From: an uncultured Zoogloea sp.
Lineage (GTDB): Bacteria; Pseudomonadota; Gammaproteobacteria; Burkholderiales; Rhodocyclaceae
Reading direction: 5' to 3'
NCBI GenBank assembly: GCA_937967645.1
Contig: CALBTT010000060.1
Location: 1 to 33,580 of the forward strand
DNA: 33,580 nt
Position numbers and translations under genes: made by a program. Positions 22,635 through 33,200 of this stretch are shown one piece after another. Numbering within the stretch: the first letter of the stretch is position 1; each line of letters begins with the position of its first letter. The notes under the pieces were generated by a model. The model had not been told where the DNA came from and did no database searches. It was given only the letters and a program-made list of their open reading frames with translations.

Positions 22635-24731
22635 TCAGTGGGCCTCGTGCGCCGGCGCCGGACGGCGCGGCGGCATCAGGAAATCACGCGGCCGCGTGCG
22701 CATCCGCTGCCACAGGCGACGACGCAGCTCCTTCAGGTCATCGCCGGACAGGTCGTAGGCGCGCACCGCGGTCAGCAGGGACAAGGCAAAGCTGACGCCC
22801 AGGTTCAGCACGAACATCACCGCCACGCCCAGCACCGCCAGGGTCAGCAGCCCCGTGCCGATCCACTCCACATCGAGGGAGGACGTGGCGAGGCTGAGGA
22901 TCCCCGAATTGAGGGTCACGTGGCGCACATCCAGGGGCAGGCCGAAGAACTTGCCCAGCACCGGCGTCATGCCGAGCATCAAGCCCAGGGAGATGTTGGT
23001 GGCCCAGCCCGACATGTTGCGGGACACCACGCCCGCCAGACGGATCATGCGCAGCTGGCCGAAACGCTGGCCGAGGCGATGCTCGGCGATCGCCTGGGGC
23101 AGGCGGTGATAGACCGCCCAGTTGTCCACCCACCCCCCGACCAGGGCTGCAAGGTAGAGGATGCAGCCTGTCAGCGCGGCGTAGAAGACGGTGCCGCTAT
23201 CGACCGGACTCAGCGCATGGAAGACGTAGGTCGCTTCCGCCGTGCTCAGGTAGGAGTGGCCGGTAATCCACTGCCACACCGCATCGAAGGCATAGGCCCC
23301 GCTGGCCACCACCACCACGTTGGCGATGGTCGCCGCCAGCTGTGAATGGCAGATCGCCGCGGCGGCATCGACGATCACATCGAGGCGCTCACTGCCCTTG
23401 CGGTCGCGGATGATCGCCGCGAAGGCGGCCGCCGTCATGGCCGGCTGCTTGGTGGCGAGGATCAGCCCAAGGGCCTGCAGGATCAGGAAGCTCACCGCGT
23501 AGTTGAGGCCCGAGGCCAGCCCTTCCAGGAACAGCGCCAGCCCCGCCCCGGCGATCGCCATCTTCATGGCCGCCGTGCCGACCGTGAGCAGGCCGCCGCC
23601 CGCCGCGGCCGCCCAGATATGGCGGTAGTCGGCGGGGGTCTCGGCGATGTAGTGCTCACCGGTCTTGCCCGCCCGGTCGACGATGCGGCGCTGCAGGCGC
23701 TGCAGGTTGCTGCGCACCAGGTGGCGCAGACTGGTGCTGTCGTGCGCCGCATAGGCCAGCTGCTGCAGCAGGGTCAGCACCGGCCCCGGCGACTCGCGCC
23801 CGGCGGCCATCACGGCGACGATGGCCTCCATGCGGCCCAGGCAGCGATCCAGCACGTCCAGCCCATAGACGATGTCCACGCTGATGCCTTCAGATTCCAG
23901 CCGGGTCGAGATCAGGTGCATCTCCTCCCGGCAGGACTCCACATCGGCCTTCCAGCTGTCCAGCAGCTGCCCGGACAGCCGTCCCTGCTCCCAGGCACAC
24001 AACAGGTTCTCGCCACTGGCGGCGAGCCGCCGGAAGGGCGAGCGGGCCACCGGGCCAGGCTGGCTACGGGCCCGCAGCTTGAGGGACAGGCCCTGCCCTT
24101 GCAGCCGCGCCAGCAGCAGCCGGAAGCCATCGGCCATGGCACGCCCGAGGGCGGCCGTCATCTCCGGCTCATCCACCGGGAACAGCAGGTCCACCGCCCG
24201 CTGCAGCGTGGAGGGCTGCAGGCCGCGGATCAGGGTCAGGTCGCGCCGGCGCCCATAGCTGCGCCCCATCAGGTGGCCCAGATCGTGATCATCGCGGGGC
24301 AAGGGGATCAGCTTGGACGTGAGGCGGTCGCCGAACTCCGACAGAAAGCCCCGATCGCTGGGGATACCGACCTCACCGAAGAGGTTGCCGCCCTCGGTCT
24401 CATCGAGAATCCGCCGCAGGGCGCCACGCACCGCGGCAGCCAGATCGGGATGGGCAGCCAGCACATCCATCAGCACCGCGAAGCGCTGGGTGGCAGAACC
24501 ATGCACGTCTGCAGAATCGATGTAGACATCGTTCCACAGCGCCCCACCGGCCAGCCATGCATTGAGCGCCCGCCAGGCGTCCAGACGGTCGGGCAGCTGG
24601 TCGGCGGCGATCAGGCCATGCAGGCGCCGGGCCAGTCGCGGCAGGTCGCGCTGAGCCTGCCGCTGGGCAGGCAGAACCGCGCGGATGCAGTCGAGTAGCG
24701 CCTCTGAAGAGAAAGTCGTTTCTTTTTGCAT
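22635..24731 (-). CDS. Large integral membrane protein of the 'site-specific recombinase' Gcr family
   Basis: A 698-aa protein. The N-terminal 370 residues are helical and soluble-looking (LPRLARRLHGLI, LFGEVGIPSDRGFLSEFGDRL, LLQQLAYAAHDSTSLRHLVRSNLQRLQRRIVDRAGKTGEHYI). The C-terminal 310 residues hold at least six hydrophobic helices (for example LLTVGTAAMKMAIAGAGLALFLEGL, TVFYAALTGCILYLAALVGGWV, LLTLAVLGVAVMFVLNLGVSFALSLL). This matches the family named from neisserial Gcr. I see no serine- or tyrosine-recombinase catalytic motifs, so the family name is probably misleading. The start at 24731 (MQKETTF) is used; GGAGGT lies 12 bp upstream, a longer than usual spacing. Function unknown, perhaps envelope-related. 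Confidence 0.85.
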   Translation of the reverse strand: MQKETTFSSEALLDCIRAVLPAQRQAQRDLPRLARRLHGLIAADQLPDRLDAWRALNAWLAGGALWNDVYIDSADVHGSATQRFAVLMDVLAAHPDLAAAVRGALRRILDETEGGNLFGEVGIPSDRGFLSEFGDRLTSKLIPLPRDDHDLGHLMGRSYGRRRDLTLIRGLQPSTLQRAVDLLFPVDEPEMTAALGRAMADGFRLLLARLQGQGLSLKLRARSQPGPVARSPFRRLAASGENLLCAWEQGRLSGQLLDSWKADVESCREEMHLISTRLESEGISVDIVYGLDVLDRCLGRMEAIVAVMAAGRESPGPVLTLLQQLAYAAHDSTSLRHLVRSNLQRLQRRIVDRAGKTGEHYIAETPADYRHIWAAAAGGGLLTVGTAAMKMAIAGAGLALFLEGLASGLNYAVSFLILQALGLILATKQPAMTAAAFAAIIRDRKGSERLDVIVDAAAAICHSQLAATIANVVVVASGAYAFDAVWQWITGHSYLSTAEATYVFHALSPVDSGTVFYAALTGCILYLAALVGGWVDNWAVYHRLPQAIAEHRLGQRFGQLRMIRLAGVVSRNMSGWATNISLGLMLGMTPVLGKFFGLPLDVRHVTLNSGILSLATSSLDVEWIGTGLLTLAVLGVAVMFVLNLGVSFALSLLTAVRAYDLSGDDLKELRRRLWQRMRTRPRDFLMPPRRPAPAHEAH

Positions 24732-24833
24732 AGGCGAAGTATGACCTCCGGTCAGAAAAAATGGTTCAGGGGGGCAGATCACACACAAAAGGCTTCAAGA
24801 AACCCACCCTCCCGCCGATAGATTCGCGCGAGC

Positions 24834-24856
24834 ACATTAAATGTAAAATTTAATGT
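24834..24856. promoter_or_regulatory. AT-rich perfect inverted repeat, candidate operator
   Basis: A 9-bp perfect inverted repeat (ACATTAAAT, spacer GTAAA, then its complement) sits in the 210-bp divergent region between the Gcr-family gene and the TolC-type gene. It stands out as an AT-rich island in a GC-rich window and contains a TAAAAT -10-like hexamer (24844-24849). It is about 85 bp upstream of the TolC-type start and 103 bp from the Gcr-family start. A dimeric regulator site is the simplest reading; no regulator gene is adjacent. Confidence 0.55.
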
Positions 24857-24941
24857 CAGTAATAAAACGTCTGCCCAGCCGCTTACGACACGCCCGATCG
24901 CAACGCTCCCACTATCCCAGCCACCTGCCCTTGATGACGCC

Positions 24942-26480
24942 ATGACCAGGACCCCCCGGGCCTCTGCCCTCCCCCTCGCCCTCACGCTACTGGCTGCGAC
25001 CCTGGTCGGCAGTGGCTGTGCCATCACCCCCAAGCCCCTCGGCAGCGAAGAGATCCGCCAGGCCGCCGACGCCGACGCAACGCGCAGCAAAGCGGAAACA
25101 CCCGCGCTGACCGGCCCGCTGACCCTGTCGGAAGCCATCGCCCGCGGCCTCAAGTACAACCTTGACCACCGCATGCGCCTGATGGAGCAAAGCTACTCCC
25201 TCGGCCAGCTGGATGTGGCCCGCTTCGACCTGCTGCCACGCCTCACCGCAGGTGCCGACTACAGCAGCCGCGACAGGTACAACGTGGCCCGCGCAGTCGA
25301 CTCGGTGACCGGTCTGCCCTCCCTGGCAAATCCGTACATCTCCTCCGACAAGTCCCACACCATGACCGAGTTCGGGCTGGCCTGGAACGTGCTGGACTTC
25401 GGTCTCTCGTACTACAACGCCACCCAGCAGGCCGACCGGGTCCTGATCGCCACGGAGAGACGCCGCAAGGCCACCCACCAGCTGATCCAGACCATCCGCG
25501 GCACCTACTGGCGCGCCCTCAGCGCCCAGAAGCTGCGCGATGAGGTCCGCGAAACCCTGGCCGAGGCGGAAGACGCCCTCAAGAAGGCCGAGACCCTCGA
25601 AGAGGAGCGGGTCAAATCCCCCTCTGAAGCCCTGCGCTACCAACGTGCCATGCTCGAAAACCTGCGCACCCTGGAAGGCATCGAACAGGAGCTGTCCCTC
25701 GCCCGGGTGGAGCTGGCGGGCCTGCTCAACCTGCCGCCAGGCGAGAACTACACCCTGGTGGAGCCGAGCGGCGATCTGTCCATGGAACCCATCAAGATCC
25801 CCGCGGAACGCCTGGAAGAAGTCGCCATCGGCAACAACGCAGACCTGCGTGAGCAACATTACAACGTGCGCATCGCCGCCACCGAAACCCGCAAGAGCCT
25901 GCTCAAGCTGCTGCCTGGGGTGAGCTTCAACTATGGCTACCGTGGCGACACGAACAGCTACCTGATCAACAACGACTGGCGCGAAGGTGGCGTGCGGATC
26001 AGCTGGAACCTGCTCAACCTGCTCTCTGCCCCGGCGGTCAAGGACCTGGCCGAGAAAGGCGAGCAGCTCTCCGAGTTCCGGCGCATGGCGGTGCAGATGG
26101 CGGTCGTGACCCAGGTGCATCTGGCCCTCCACCAATACGAAGGGGCCCGTCTGCAATACCTGCGGGCGGACCGGATCTGGGGCGTGGACAGCCGCATGTA
26201 CAAACTGGCCAACGTCACCGCTGCCGCCGAGAAGGATGGGCGCCTGTACCAGATCTCCAGCCGTACCGCGGCCATCCTGTCCCTGCTGCGGCGCAATCAG
26301 GCCCTGTCGAACATGCACGCCGCATCCGGACGGCTGCAGACCACGCTCGGCCTGGAACCCCAGGTCGGCAGTCTCAACGACATCTCCCTCGAGGCGCTCA
26401 CCCGTGTGATCGACCAGTCCCTCGGCGACTGGCAGGCTTTCAAGCTTCCTGCGGCCACGGTGGAGAACGCGGCCCAATGA
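24942..26480 (+). CDS. TolC-family outer membrane efflux/secretion lipoprotein
   Basis: A 512-aa outer-membrane channel subunit. The N-terminal signal has a lipobox-like LVGSGC with Cys26, so the mature protein is probably lipidated, as in many NodT/OprM-type channels. Two OEP repeats are visible: LTLSEAIARGLKYNLDHRMRL...LGQLDVARFDLLPRLTAGADYSSRDRY, and later AERLEEVAIGNNADLREQHYNVRIA...KLLPGVSFNYGYRGDTN, each with long coiled-coil helices. Its stop overlaps the adaptor's start by ATGA (26477-26480). With the adaptor and the giant repeat protein it probably forms a type I-like exporter, but no ABC ATPase or RND pump is in the window. Confidence 0.92.
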   Translation: MTRTPRASALPLALTLLAATLVGSGCAITPKPLGSEEIRQAADADATRSKAETPALTGPLTLSEAIARGLKYNLDHRMRLMEQSYSLGQLDVARFDLLPRLTAGADYSSRDRYNVARAVDSVTGLPSLANPYISSDKSHTMTEFGLAWNVLDFGLSYYNATQQADRVLIATERRRKATHQLIQTIRGTYWRALSAQKLRDEVRETLAEAEDALKKAETLEEERVKSPSEALRYQRAMLENLRTLEGIEQELSLARVELAGLLNLPPGENYTLVEPSGDLSMEPIKIPAERLEEVAIGNNADLREQHYNVRIAATETRKSLLKLLPGVSFNYGYRGDTNSYLINNDWREGGVRISWNLLNLLSAPAVKDLAEKGEQLSEFRRMAVQMAVVTQVHLALHQYEGARLQYLRADRIWGVDSRMYKLANVTAAAEKDGRLYQISSRTAAILSLLRRNQALSNMHAASGRLQTTLGLEPQVGSLNDISLEALTRVIDQSLGDWQAFKLPAATVENAAQ

Positions 26481-27250
26481 AGCCCCTGTTCCTCGTCGCC
26501 ACCCTTCTTGCGGGTGGCTCGGCCCTGGCCCAGGCGCCGGCGGCCCGGCCTGCACCACCCAAGCCTGCGGCACTGTCCCTCGAGCAGCAGGATATCCGGG
26601 CCCAGCTCGCGCCGCGCAATTACACCACCCTGGCCGCCGAGATCGGGGCCAAGGTGAGCCGCATCACCGTCAAGCCCGGCCAGGCCTTCAAGGCCGGGCA
26701 GATGCTGGTGAGCTTCGACTGCTCCCTGCAGAGCGCCCAGCGGGCCCGTGCCGAGGCGGAGCTGGAGGGCGCCCGCAAGACCCACGCAGTCAATCAGCGC
26801 CTGCACGAGCTGGATGCAGTCGGCAAGCTGGAATACGCCACCTCCGAGCAGGCCACCCTCAAGGCCCGCGCCGAACTCGACTACGCCAACGCCACCCTCG
26901 CCAAGTGCCGGATCGTGGCCCCGTTCTCGGGCCGCGTCGCCGAGCAGAAGGCCCGCGAACAGCAGTTCGTGCAGGCCGGCCAACCCCTGCTCGAGATCCT
27001 CGACGACAGCAGCCTGGAACTGGACTTCATCGTTCCCTCCAAATGGCTCGCCTGGCTCAAGGTCGGCCAGGGCTTCAAGGTGGCCATCGACGAGAACGGC
27101 CAGAGCTACCCCGCCAAGGTCACCCGGCTGGGCGCCCGTATCGACCCCGTCAGCCAGTCGGTCACCGTCGCTGCGGTGATCGACGGCCACTTCTCCGAAC
27201 TGATCGCCGGCATGAGCGGCCGCGTACTGCTCACCCCTCCCGCCCGCTGA
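26477..27250 (+). CDS. Periplasmic adaptor (HlyD/RND membrane-fusion family)
   Basis: A 257-aa membrane-fusion protein with a cleavable signal peptide (MKPLFLVATLLAGGSALA) instead of the transmembrane anchor of classical type I HlyD. It has the split lipoyl/barrel-sandwich halves (EIGAKVSRITVKPGQAFKAGQMLVSFD and AKCRIVAPFSGRVAEQKAREQQFVQAGQPLLEILD), a short helical hairpin between them, and a beta-barrel (LDFIVPSKWLAWLKVGQGFKV). It is short for the family (usually 350 aa or more) and lacks much of the C-terminal membrane-proximal domain. Its start overlaps the TolC-type stop. A GC hairpin (27239-27258) with a 6-bp stem spans its stop codon. Confidence 0.92.
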   Translation: MKPLFLVATLLAGGSALAQAPAARPAPPKPAALSLEQQDIRAQLAPRNYTTLAAEIGAKVSRITVKPGQAFKAGQMLVSFDCSLQSAQRARAEAELEGARKTHAVNQRLHELDAVGKLEYATSEQATLKARAELDYANATLAKCRIVAPFSGRVAEQKAREQQFVQAGQPLLEILDDSSLELDFIVPSKWLAWLKVGQGFKVAIDENGQSYPAKVTRLGARIDPVSQSVTVAAVIDGHFSELIAGMSGRVLLTPPAR

Positions 27251-27291
27251 CCGGCGGGCCTGCCAGAACACTCCGCCTGGAGCGCCTTTTC

Positions 27292-30200
27292 ATGTCCCGT
27301 GCCACCCCCTCCCGTTCCCGCCGCCCCCTCAAGCGCGCCCCGCTGCGCCCGATGGCCCTCGAACCGCGCCTGATGTTCGATGGTGCCGCGGTGGATACCG
27401 CCGTGCAGGCCGCAGCCGATGCGGCCGCAGCGGCGGCCGCCAGCGCCCGCAGCGCGGACAGCGCCGGCACCACGGAGAGCCACCCGGGAGACACGGCGAG
27501 CAGCGTACCTCCGGCCACCGAGATCGTCTTCATCACCACCTCGACGCCAGAGTGGCAAAAGCTCGCCAGCAACGTCCGGGCCGGTGTTGACGTGGTCCTG
27601 CTCGACCCGGAACAGGACGGACTGACACAGATCGACGCGGCCTTGGCGGGACGGACTGGCATCACCGCCCTGCACATCGTTTCCCACGGTGCGGACGGCA
27701 TGATCGTGCTCGGCAACACCCCGCTGGACACCAACGGCTTGGTCGGACGCACCACCGAGGTGGCGGCCTGGCGCAGCCACCTGAGCGCCGATGCGGACAT
27801 CCTGCTTTATGGTTGCGACGTGGCCGCCGATACCCAGGGCCGTGCCTTCGCCGACCTGCTCGCCCAGGTCACCGGCGCCGACGTGGCCGCCTCCAGCGAC
27901 ACCACCGGCGCAGCTGCCCATGGCGGCGACTGGAACCTGGAGTACGCCTCCGGCACCGTCGAGACCGCCGGCTTCCTGACGGCGGCAGGCATCGAGGCCT
28001 ACGACGCCCGCCTCGCCACGATCAGCCTGTCCGGCGCCGGCGGCTGGACAGCGATCATGTTCGGCCCCACGCGCGACCCGGACGGCGACAGCCAGGCCGG
28101 CGCCGCCGACACGGACATTATTGGCGACAGCGCCCACGGCTCCCTGTACACCGCCTACAGTGACAACGGCACGGCCAGCTCAGCGGATGATTACCTGTAT
28201 TTCCGCATGCGCATCGACAACCCCACGAGCGACACGGACTTCTCCGGGGTGGCCATCGTCGGCATGGACGCCAACGGCGACGGCCGGGTCGACCTCTTCA
28301 TGTCGGTGGACGGCCGCAACAACACCCGCGCGGTGCGCCTGCTCGACCCGGGCACCGGCGCCAACCTGTCCCCCAACACCACCACGACAGCACCGCTGCC
28401 CACTGGCTGGCTGCCCAACAACGGGGTCTATGCTTTCAATCCATCCAACTATTCGGTGGATGCGGTCTCCAACCTGAACGACCCCCACTACGGCCCGTCC
28501 ACGGTCAATCCGACGACCGGCACACCGATCGACCTGACCGGCGACGGCAAACGTGACGTCTTCATCAGCTGGCGCGTACCCCTGGCGGACATCACCGCGG
28601 TCCTCGCCAAACCGTCCCCCGTGGACCGCAACGGCGTCTATGGTCCGCGCGGGGCCACCGGCCTGCCCGGCTTCAACCAGAACACGCCGGTCCGCTATGT
28701 CTCCTTCACCCAGACCCAGCCCGGCCCGATCAACGGCGACCTCAACGGGGTAGGCGCGTCCTACGACAAGAACGCCACCTTCGCCGCCCTGGGTGCCTTC
28801 ACCGCCGAAATGTCCGCCAGCAACCCGGTGGCAGCCTCGACCCGGCTGGACATCACCGACAACGTGGCCGGCATTGCCAACGGGCCGGTGACCTTCACCT
28901 TCCAGTTCTCGGAAGGTGTCACCGGTTTCGACGCCGGCGACATCACGGTGAGTGGCGGCACCAAGGGCAGCTTCAACGCCGTCGACGCGGATACCTACAC
29001 CCTCGTCGTCAACCCCACCCCCGGCACCGCCAGCGGCACCATCCAGGTAGACGTCGCCACCGACGCGGCCCGCAGCATCGTCGGCAACCTGCCCACGGCG
29101 GCCGGCACTGCGACCCAGGCCTTCGACACCCTGGCTCCTCAGATCACCATTGCCACGCCGGCCAGCGCCCTGTCGGGCACGCCGACCCTGCAGGGCACCA
29201 CCGACCTGCCCGATGGCAGCCTGATCACCATCACCATCGACCCGGACAACAACCCGGCCACGGCCAACGACGTGATCTACAAGGTCATGGCGGCCGGCGG
29301 ACTGTGGACGCTCAACACCGCCACCGCCTCACCACTCAGCGGCAGCCTGCCGGCCGGCGGCCTGGTCAGCTACAGCAAGGTCACGGCCAGCGGGACCGAC
29401 GCGGCCGGCAACACCGCGAGCGCAGTGGAGCTCAATCCGCCCATCGTCACCGCGCAGACCACCAGCAACGCCACCCCCACCGTCAGCGGAACCTGGACCA
29501 ACATCCCCGGCGACACCCTGACGGTCACCGTCAATGGCACGGCCTACACCCCGGTCATCAGCGGCAACACGTGGTCGGTGCACGTCACCAGTGCCCTGAG
29601 CGCGAGCCCCACCCCCTATGAGGTCGTCGCAACCGTCACCCGCGGCAGCGCCGTCAGCGACACCACCACGGGCGAGCTGACCATCAGCAGCGCCCCCCCG
29701 GCAATCAGCGTGGACATCACCGGCGGCGCCACCGCCTCCGGCAGCGACACCACACCGGTAATCACCGGCAGCTCGGCGAATGCCGGCGGCTACGTAGTCG
29801 TCCGCCTCGATCCCGGCAACGACGGCAACCTGACCGACGCGGTCACCTACTCCGTGACACCGGACGGCAGCGGCAACTGGACCCTCGACACGGGCAGCGC
29901 CACCCCGATCTCCGGTACGGTCCCGACCGGCGGTTTCATCGGCGCCGTTGGCATCCGCGCCACCGACAGCACGGCCAGCGCCAGCGACACCCAGGTCCTG
30001 ACCGTCACGTCACCGAGCGTCAGCATCACCACGGTCACCAGCACCGCCACCACCAACAGCGCCGCCCAGGTCAATAACGGCGACGCCTACATCAACATGA
30101 CCGAGGACGATGCCGTAACCATCACCGGCAGCGCCACCGTTGGATTCACGGTGCATCTCGTCATCGCGGACGCCAACGGCAACTCGGTGGAATACAGCAA

Positions 30201-33200
30201 CGTCGCGGTGAATGGCAGTGGCATCTGGACGGTGTCCACCGCCGACATCGGCACCCTCGACAGCACCACGCTGACCATGACGGCCAGCCTCACCGGCACC
30301 GGCATCAACACCACCAACACCAGCTACACCCACGACGCCATCGCCCCGCGGATCTTCATCACCAACCCCAGCGAAATCAAGAAGAACGGCGGCGTCCTCT
30401 ATGGTGGCAGCGAGCTGGCCAACACCAGCCTGACCGTCACCATCCGCAACGACACCGATACCGCAACGATGTACACCGGTACGGCCACCACCAACGCCAA
30501 CGGTGACTGGACCGTCACCACCAGCGGCAACCTGGTGAGCGGCTCATCCGGCAACGTGATCATCCGGGTCGCTCCCACCACGGCACCGGCGATGGATGCC
30601 GCCAAGAACATCGTCGGCACCGCCGAGATCACCCAGTACGTCGCCGCCAATGCGGTGACATCGTCCATTTCGATCGGCACCATCGCCACCGCCAACACGA
30701 TCACCGTGGGGGATATCGGCTCCGGGCTGGCCATCACCGGCACCACCACCCTGTCGGGCACCGGCACCGTGACACTGAGCGTGGACGACGGCGACGTCGG
30801 CAACACCGCCAACTTCACGGCCACCGGGAGTTACAGCGGCGGAACATGGACGGTCAACCTGACCAAGGCCCAGATCCAGAGCCTGCTCAACGGCCAGCTC
30901 ACGGTCACCGCCTCGGCCCAGGACACCTCGGCCTCCCCCTCCATCACCATCAGCGATGTGGCCCTGCCGACCCTGTCCCTGCTGACCCCCACCCTCACCA
31001 TCAGCGACGACACCCCCGGCAGCGCCGGCGGCCCGGTGACCTTCACCTTCCAGTTTTCGGAAGGGGTGAGCAACTTCGACGCCGGCGACATCACGGTCAG
31101 CAACGGCACCAAGGGCACCTTCACCGCCATCGACGCAGATACCTACACACTGGTGGTCACGCCCACGCCGAACAGCAGCGGCGACATCCTGGTCCAGGTC
31201 GGCAACAACATCGCCACAGGTGTGAACACTGGTCGTGGCAACGGCGATGCCAGCAGCACCCAGCCCTTCAACACCACGGTCGCCGCCGCCGCGCCGAGCC
31301 TCACGATCAACGCCGACGCCCTGGCCAGCGACAGCACGCCGATCATCACCGGCACCTCCAGCCTCCCCCCGGGAGCCCCCATCGTGGTCACCATCGACCC
31401 CGACAACAATGCGGCCACCGTCAACTCGATCACCTACGCCGCCACCGTGGACGGCAGCGGCAACTGGTCCGTCGACACCGGCAGCGCCACGCCCACCAGC
31501 GGCAGCCTGCCGGCCGGCGGACTGAGCAGCTGGGCCAAGGTGAGCGCCACCGCCACCAACGCCTACGGCAACAGCACCAGCGTCACCGCCCTGGACATCC
31601 CGGCCGTCACACCGGCCCTGTCCAGCAGCGCCACCGCCGTCGTTCATGGCACCTGGACCAACCTGCCCGGCGACACCCTCAGTGTGCTCATCAACGGCAC
31701 CACCTACTCGGTGGCCAACGGCAACCTGAGCATCTCGGGCAACACCTGGTCACTGACCACGGCCGCGCTGACCGACGGCACCTACAACGTCACCGCAACG
31801 GTCAGCCGCAGCGGCCCCGACAGCCGCAGTGACCTGAGCAGCGGCGAACTGGTCATCGACACCCTGGGCACCGTGGACATCACGGGCGGCGCCACCGTCC
31901 TGACCAACGACGCCACGCCGCTGATCACCGGCACCACCACCGGCATGCCAGCCGGCACCCTGCTCACCATCGGCATCGACACCGACAACAACGGCAGCTA
32001 TGACCTGAGCTACCAGACCACCGTCGGCGCAGGCGGCAGCTGGTCAGTGGACACGGGCAGCAGCGCGCCGTCCAGCGGCACCCTCCCGGCCAACGGTCTC
32101 AACGGGAGCACACCGATCCGCGCCACCGCCACCGACCCGGCGGGCAATACCGGGGTCGACACCCAGATTCTCGACGTGGACCGTACGCCGCCGCAGGTCA
32201 CCCTCACCTCCGGCAGCCGGAGCCCGAGCAGCCAGCCGGTCATCACCGGGACCACCGATCTGCCAGCGGGCAGCACCGTGACCCTGGTAATCGACCCGGA
32301 CAACCTGCCTGGTGGCATCACCTACACCTACACGGCCATCGTCCAGCCCGATGGCACCTGGCGGGTGGACACCGGCACCCCCAACGCCGCCGGTGGCAGC
32401 GGCCCCAACCAGAGCTACCCTTCAGGCTCCACCCTCGGCCTCACCGCCACGGCCACTGACGCCGCGGGCAACAGCGCTGACGCGGAACGTGCCCTGGAAA
32501 TCGACAGCACCGCACCGACCGTCACCATCCAGACGCCCCTGGACGCCAACGGCACACCGGATGGCAGCCTCGATGCCACCGAGGACGACAACGTGGTGAT
32601 CCGCGGCACCACCACCGGCATTGCCGACGGCAAGACCGTCACCATCACGATCACCGACGGCACCACCAGCATCAGCGACACGGCCACGGTCACGGGCAAC
32701 AGCTGGACCCTGGCGCCCCTTGACCTGTCCTTCCTGGCAGCCGGCCGGATCACGGTCACCGCGACCCATACGGACGAGGGCGGCAACCCCTACAGCGACA
32801 CCGCATCGATCGCCCACGTCAAGAACAGCACGATCTCGATCGAGCGGATCAGCGAAGACACCGGCATCGTCGCCGACTTCATCACCCGCGACGACACCGT
32901 CAGCATTTACGGCACGGCCACCCCGGGTGCCACCGTCACGCTGCTGGTCAAGGATGGCAGCAACGCCACGGTCGCCAGCTTCAGCGTGGTCGCCGACGCC
33001 AGCACCGGCGCCTGGTCCACGGCGGCCACCGCATCACTTGCCGCGGGCACCTACACCATCGATGCGGCGGTCGGCGCCCAGCACGCCACCCGCAGCATGA
33101 CCATCGTCGACACCACCCCGCCCCTGCTGACCAGCAGCAGCCCCGCAGACAACGCGACGGGTGTCAGCGTGGGGGCCGACCTGACCCTCAGTTTCAACCG

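Noticed and set aside
22635..24731. An integron or invertible element implied by the 'site-specific recombinase' family name
   Set aside because: No recombinase catalytic motif, no attC/att-like sites and no cassette array are seen around the gene.
24987..26573. Long minus-strand frame opposite the TolC-type gene (about 530 codons)
   Set aside because: It is antisense to a clear outer-membrane efflux protein and shows no motif of its own.
27239..27258. GC hairpin spanning the adaptor stop codon as a terminator before the giant gene
   Set aside because: A 6-bp stem with an 8-nt loop and no T-tract. It could dampen read-through, but the short 41-bp gap suggests one operon.
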